The position numbers and the translations under genes are program-made. The notes under the pieces are model-generated. The model ran no database searches. It was not told where the DNA came from and saw only the letters and a program-made list of their open reading frames with translations. 64,000 bases of DNA, from assembly GCA_026874595.1 (NCBI GenBank), contig CM049319.1:67605917-67669916 (forward strand), in the 5' to 3' direction. This DNA comes from Sipunculus nudus. Lineage: Eukaryota > Annelida > Sipuncula > Golfingiida > Sipunculidae. This document shows positions 59,601-64,000 of the stretch, piece after piece (position 1 is the first letter of the stretch; each line of letters starts with the position of its first letter).

Positions 59601-62061
59601 TTGTCCCTCATTCAACCAACAGTGTGTATACTTTATTTGAAAAGATGTTTTATTTTATCAAATTTACTGAATCTTTTATTTTATTTTGGTGAGTAAAATT
59701 AAGCATGTACTGAAAACTCCAGTGTACAAAACTTTTTAATAGTAATTCAAGGAATATTCTTGTAGATGCCATGTTGTGGCATTATTTTCTTTTTAATTCA
59801 GTTTAAACATTTATGATTTAAAAATAATAAAATATATGTGTATGCATAATATGACCCAATATGAGCTACACTCTGGATATATGATGATTGCAGCTTTTGC
59901 AACAATTCTAATATTTAAACTTATAGTTTCAGTTTTTTACTCTGTATATATAATGATTGCAACTTTTTGCAACAATTCTAATATTTTAACTTATATTTTC
60001 AGTTTTTTTATTAAAAATTTATAAAACCTGTAAATAAAAAAAAAATGATTCAGATAAAAACTTCTTAATGGAAAAAGTGGATATGCTTAAAAAAAATAGG
60101 CTTATATATAAACTTAAATGCATTATTCCCTTGAAAGTGAAATAAAGGTATTAGTCCATTCTGTCCACTTGCCTGTCCATCTGTAAATTTTCATATGCAT
60201 CACAGTATCTCAAAACTTTACTGTTTTTCTTCATGACAGTCTTGTCAGAGTATTAGTTTGCAATCATATATTTAGAACTTTACTATAACCAAGTAGGAGG
60301 GCCCCTTTCCTCTTAGCTTTTCATATTCTTATATAAATGAAAAACATTACAATAGAATATTTCTACATCCACCTTCGTGCTGCCCTCACTTTTCCCTTCT
60401 CCGAACCCCATCCCAAAGTCAGCCTCAGTAAGCAAGAACAAGATGAATCAGATATATTCATACTTTAATATTTTGTATAACTATTCATCCATAGGTACCT
60501 ATGTACAGGCCAGAAATTATGTCAATATTGTGTAATATGTAGACATAGTGGGCATCACAATAATGTACCTTGTCAAGACTAAAGAGATATTGTGTCATAC
60601 AGTCACAAATTCATAAATCACTTCATCAGCATAGTTAATTATAACATCATATCTGTCAAATTGAAAGCTTGCAGACTACCATACACTTTAGATCCTTCAA
60701 CAAATAGCCTTATCATCATTCTACTACTGCTTATTACTGCTGTCATTGCATTCATATTTGCTCAAATATATCACAATTTTCAACCCCTCCTAAATAAATA
60801 AAAAATAAACCACTATATTTTACTCTATTAATCCATCAGTCAGGTAATTTCATTTATCATTTACTCACATATTACATTACATTCCTTTATAATAGCCCAA
60901 CATGTCCAGCTTTCTCGACTCAATATAGTATCACAGTAGGGAAACATTTATAGTCCAATCACGATCAGCTGAGCGCCGTGACCCGTGGGTCCCTTGTTTA
61001 TAAACTTTCCCTCAGATCTCTTGTTCAAATTTGTCTAGTTAACAAATTACACCCCCCCCCCCCCTATTGTTAAAAAATGAAGCCCAACTTGATCTTCCTT
61101 AAGTTAAAACAAGTTTCAATTTTTTAACATTTGTTATCAGATTTCAGATTATTAAAGCTTAAAACATTATCTATCCATCATGAGAGAATATCAATAGTGC
61201 TTGCAGAAAAAAGAAGTGCCATGGTCAAAATTAGGCAATATTAAAGGTAATAATTTTATATTTATGCTAATAACTTAATAAAAATTGCTAATTACTGATC
61301 TAATATTTGGTATACAACTAAATCTTTATAGTACCCCCGCTTCCTCAGAAGGGGGGACATTGATTTAGGTTTGTTTGTCTGTCTGTCCATTAGGTTTTCT
61401 TTTCCATGTGTTAACTTTCCTAAATATTATCCAATTTAATTCAGTTTGGGGTCAGTGATTGCTCTCATGCATACCTTGGTTGGGAATGGTTTTGGAGTAT
61501 CTGACTGAAAATTTATGATCAGCAGCTCAAAAACAAAACAAAAAATTCCTCTTTTGTTCACAATTCGTAACCAAAAATTATGACATGTGGATGCATCTTC
61601 AGGGGGCAATAAAAACTAAAACACAGCCACTATGACATATGGAGACATCTTCACGGGGCAATAAAAACTAAAACACAGCCACTATGACATGTGGAGACAT
61701 CTTCACAGGGCAATAAAAACTAAAACATATTTATAGGGCAAGCAGTGGACAACAAAGGTGACAGCAAAGGACATAAATTCCATGAATTTGCTTGTTAAAT
61801 ATAGTTATATGCAAATAGACTGCAAATTTTGTATCTTACAGGGCACTGAAGCAGGAGGTATATCCGTGTTCACTGACGTCTCCATCAAGTCTGTTATTGG
61901 TCCGTCAGGCTCGCATACATTAGGGTCATCCACAGGTGGTGCTCCGTATATGGTTCATGCAGCATCGTCAATACTCTCTGCTGACGGGGAAGCTGTATTT
62001 GCACTTGCCACCAACACAGGCAGTCTCCTCATGGTCAAACTGCCTCCTTATGGACTACAGG
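47523..62061 (+). CDS. NUP160: Nucleoporin NUP160, N-terminal 212 residues in four exons (3' partial)
   Basis: Structural subunit of the Nup107-160 (Y) complex, which scaffolds both faces of the nuclear pore and seeds pores and kinetochores in mitosis. Exons 47523-47622, 52541-52649, 53929-54136 and 61842-62061 join in frame (637 nt). Recognition rests on segments characteristic of the N-terminal beta-propeller: NRFIYW followed by RTNGDQLELTEVSLDYTLTD, then LHRLVFPHPAKLVRM, then SSILSADGEAVFALATNTGS and VKLPPYGLQG, matching the family's layout. The start ATG (AAAATGGCGG) is preceded by promoter-like sequence. The remaining propeller and the alpha-helical half lie beyond the window. Confidence 0.93.
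47885..49470. mobile_element. Inverted-repeat element with internal direct repeats, NUP160 intron 1
   Basis: GGTGTGACTATTTACC then GTCCGGGACTCCCT near 47925-47963 recurs inverted at about 49407-49441 (AGGGAGTCCCGGACGGTAAA then TAGTCACACC). Inside, a roughly 270-300 bp unit containing CAACAAAACCAGCC, CAGGCCTG and ATGCGCAATA recurs (about 48105, 48378, 48713). Non-autonomous; borders approximate. Confidence 0.55.
50713..51752. mobile_element. Non-autonomous hAT-like element, 1040 bp
   Basis: Termini CAGGGTTGGGC and GCCCAACCCTG are perfect 11-bp inverted repeats of hAT style, flanked by an identical 8-bp duplication GCCCACAG (50705-50712 and 51753-51760), the hAT target-site length. Subterminal AAAACCTGGGTTTT-type motifs. 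No transposase. Lies in NUP160 intron 1. Confidence 0.88.
52541..52649 (+). CDS. NUP160: NUP160 coding exon 2
   Basis: 109 nt, phase 1 to 2, between TTTTTAG and CTG|GTAAGA. Encodes VVKDAGDVVLPARGGGYCYR, then GGLASNRFIYW; the final Trp codon is completed by exon 3. Confidence 0.92.
53929..54136 (+). CDS. NUP160: NUP160 coding exon 3
   Basis: 208 nt, phase 2 to 0, between GATTGCAG and ATG|GTAAGT. Encodes RTNGDQLELTEVSLDYTLTD through VLVPTTGSLHRLVFPHPAKL and VRM, the first propeller blades. Confidence 0.95.
54321..57019. mobile_element. Interspersed repeat with AGCTCAGCTGA ends, copy 1
   Basis: Begins TAGCTCAGCTGACTTTCAGT and ends GGCAGCTGAGCGTCATGACC then TATGGGTCACTTGTTT; the ends are short inverted matches. 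The first half is the AGGTCA-rich array. NUP160 intron 3. Same border pattern as the next element. Confidence 0.55.
54600..55570 (+). repeat. Diverged tandem repeat rich in AGGTCA half-sites
   Basis: About seven units of roughly 125-145 bp, each with a GGGGAAGAA/GGGGAAAAG word, then GATTTTGAGGTC and AGGTCAAAGGTCAAGGTCAC-like cores, then an AACCTTTCA/CATATGGCT word. At least four cores contain the exact 13-mer AGGTCAAAGGTCA (about 54651, 54794, 54928, 55220, 55348). Confidence 0.8.
57273..60999. mobile_element. Interspersed repeat with AGCTCAGCTGA ends, copy 2
   Basis: Begins TAGCTCAGCTGACTATAAGT then CATCTGAGCTATAG and a GTCCGTC-rich stretch; ends GATCAGCTGAGCGCCGTGAC then CCGTGGGTCCCTTGTTT. 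Contains a long internal tandem duplication. No transposase or reverse transcriptase recognised. Confidence 0.5.
58214..59304. repeat. Tandem duplication of about 0.53-0.56 kb, two copies
   Basis: Both copies start GCCTAAT(A/T)(A/T)TAAAACCACT (58214, 58741) and end ACCAGCAGGCTTCCCCTCTG (about 58743, 59303). They are about 97% identical apart from a roughly 35-bp block present only in copy 2 (near 58915-58950). Confidence 0.9.
61577..61730. repeat. 51-bp tandem repeat, three copies
   Basis: Unit TATGACATGTGGAGACATCT then TCACGGGGCAATAAAAACTA and AAACACAGCCAC, three near-identical copies about 110 bases upstream of NUP160 exon 4. Confidence 0.9.
61842..62061 (+). CDS. NUP160: NUP160 coding exon 4
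   Basis: 220 nt, phase 0 to 1, from CTTACAG|GGCACT. Encodes GTEAGGISVFTDVSIKSVIG to LLMVKLPPYGLQ. The donor is taken as CAGG|GTATGG; read-through would add a few plausible residues (MV) before a stop, so the end is slightly uncertain. Confidence 0.92.
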
Positions 62062-62744
62062 GTATGGTTAATATGTCATATCCTTCACTAGAATTTTTAA
62101 ACTGATACTTGTTTAAAAATGTTAAAATTTAATACTGTCTTCCTGCGCATATAACCCATATTTTTTCTTCATAAAATGTAAACAAAACCCTTTGGTGCAT
62201 GTAATAGATGAAGTTATAATTTTCCGACTACTTTCTGGTGCATTGAACATGGTTTGGAAGGCTGTAAGACTGCCAAAATATCAGCCAGTGTTGAGCGTTA
62301 ATAAAGGAATTTTAAGTAAATGATCATTATTGGTTTAAATTTCAATTAGATAACATAAAGTTTGATCTTATTTATCGCTTTCATATCAAATATGTCATAT
62401 ATACCTTTGATTTGGCTTATAATCCCAGAGAACTAATGATATGCCAACTGGAATATGCATTACTTCGCCGCTTGTTGACATTGTTTGATACCATTATTGG
62501 CTGGTAGATGGTGCTATATGCGCTAGCTTTGGGGACCTTAAGAAATATCGGATTTCTTTCATGGGGAAATGACCCATGAAACACTAATTACTTTCAAAAC
62601 AACTTGACCCAAGTGAGGAATACTGGTCTGAATGTGATTGCTTCCTTGGAATAATTTAGCCTGCTGGTGACAGCGTCATGGTAAATTGTTCAGTTATGTG
62701 ATCACGGCCGCGTCCAGCTCTAGCTCCCATGGGCTCTCACTACA
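62062..62744 (+). other. NUP160 intron 4, unique part
   Basis: No exon recognised between the exon 4 donor and the 31-bp array. AT-rich, with nothing else notable. Confidence 0.5.
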
Positions 62745-64000
62745 GGATCCTGGATACATATGCTGCACTAATACAGGATCCTGGATACGTATGCTTCACT
62801 AATACAGGATCCTGGATACATATGCTGCACTAATACAGGATCCTGGATACGTATGCTTCACTAATACAGGATCCTGGATACATATGCTGCACTAATACAG
62901 GATCCTGGATACATATGCTTCACTAATACAGGATCCTGGATACATATGCTGCACTAATACAGGATCCTGGATACGTATGCTTCACTTATACAGGATCCTG
63001 GATACATATGCTGCACTAATACAGGATCCTGGATACGTATGCTTCACTAATACAGGATCCTGGATACATATGCTGCACTAATACAGGATCCTGGATACGT
63101 ATGCTGCACTAATACAGGATCCTGGATACATATGCTGCACTAATACAGGATCCTGGATACGTATGCTTCACTAATACAGGATCCTGGATACATATGCTGC
63201 ACTAATACAGGATCCTGGATACATATGCTTCACTAATACAGGATCCTGGATACATATGCTGCACTAATACAGGATCCTGGATATGTATGCTTCATTAATA
63301 CAGGATCCTGGATACATATGCTGCACTAATACAGGATCCTGGATACGTATGCTTCACTAAAACAGGATCCTGGATACGTATGCTGCACTAATACAGGATC
63401 CTGGATACATATGCTTCACTAATACAGGATCCTGGATACGTATGCTGCACTAATACAGGATCCTGGATACGTATGCTGCACTAATACAGGATCCTGGATA
63501 CATATGCTGCACTAATACAGGATCCTGGATACATATGCTTCACTAATACAGGATCCTGGATACATATGCTTCACTAATACAGGATCCTGGATACGTATGC
63601 TTCACTAATACAGGATCCTAGATACGTATGCTGCACTAATACAGGATCCTGGATACATATGCTTCACTAATACAGGATCCTGGATATGTATGCTGCACTA
63701 ATACAGGATCCTGGATACGTATGCTGCACTAATACAGGATCCTGGATACATATGCTTCACTAATACAGGATCCTGGATACATATGCTTCACTAATACAGG
63801 ATCCTGGATACGTATGCTGCACTAATACAGGATCCTGGATACATATGCTTCACTAATACAGGATCCTGGATACATATGCTTCACTAATACAGGATCCTGG
63901 ATACGTATGCTGCACTAATACAGGATCCTGGATACATATGCTTCACTAATACAGGATCCTGGATACATATGCTTCACTAATACAGGATCCTGGATACATA
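62745..64000. repeat. 31-bp minisatellite, about 40 units, runs off the window
   Basis: Unit ACAGGATCCTGGATAC[AG]TATG then CT[GT]CACTAAT. CATATGCTGC and CGTATGCTTC variants alternate over much of the left part, giving a 62-bp dimeric pattern. Each unit has a GGATCC site. Lies in NUP160 intron 4. Confidence 0.97.

Noticed and set aside
62745-64000. CRISPR-like regular short repeats
   Set aside because: Units are contiguous with no unique spacers and lie in an animal intron; it is a minisatellite.

Overview
The window is animal nuclear DNA, most likely from a bivalve mollusc. It is AT-rich and intron-rich, full of microsatellites, minisatellites and small inverted-repeat transposons. It also carries AGGTCA-rich and AGCTCAGCTGA-ended repeats that I associate with bivalve genomes. 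Species cannot be fixed from the sequence. Two real genes are present, transcribed away from each other. No bacterial feature, rRNA, CRISPR array or convincing functional tRNA was seen.

Minus strand, about 35658 down to 1058 and continuing off the left edge: a large secreted zinc metalloprotease gene. I could assemble one 5' untranslated exon and 25 coding exons whose splice phases all agree, giving at least 1092 residues. The order is signal peptide, a six-cysteine chitin-binding-like (CBM14-like) module, an M12B-type prodomain with an RRER furin-like site, a reprolysin catalytic domain with HEMGHNLGARHD and a Met-turn, an ADAMTS-type disintegrin-like/cysteine-rich segment, then at least twelve ShKT modules. 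No thrombospondin type 1 repeat is seen. A TATA box and initiator at good spacing mark the promoter near 35.66 kb.

Plus strand, 47523 to the right edge: the first four coding exons of NUP160, the nuclear pore Y-complex nucleoporin, with introns of 4.9, 1.3 and 7.7 kb. Its fourth intron runs into a 31-bp minisatellite that fills the end of the window.

Between the genes (35.7-47.3 kb) lie a 44-bp minisatellite (37.2-38.9 kb), microsatellites, and a decayed Ty3/gypsy-type retroelement (42.2-44.4 kb) followed by ORF remnants with zinc-finger-like motifs. Introns carry several small DNA transposons. The best defined is a 1040-bp hAT-like element with a perfect 8-bp target duplication (50713-51752).

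The most unusual signal is in the protease gene. Two minisatellites are built from exon-intron junctions. A 54/55-bp array (16.0-18.06 kb) repeats the 3' end of a catalytic exon together with its 5' splice site about 37 times. A 39-bp array (21.4-21.76 kb) repeats the 3' end of a prodomain exon plus its splice site nine times; because 39 bp is 13 codons, choice among donors could change protein length without breaking frame. A third exon has a (GA)n microsatellite starting a few bases inside its donor.
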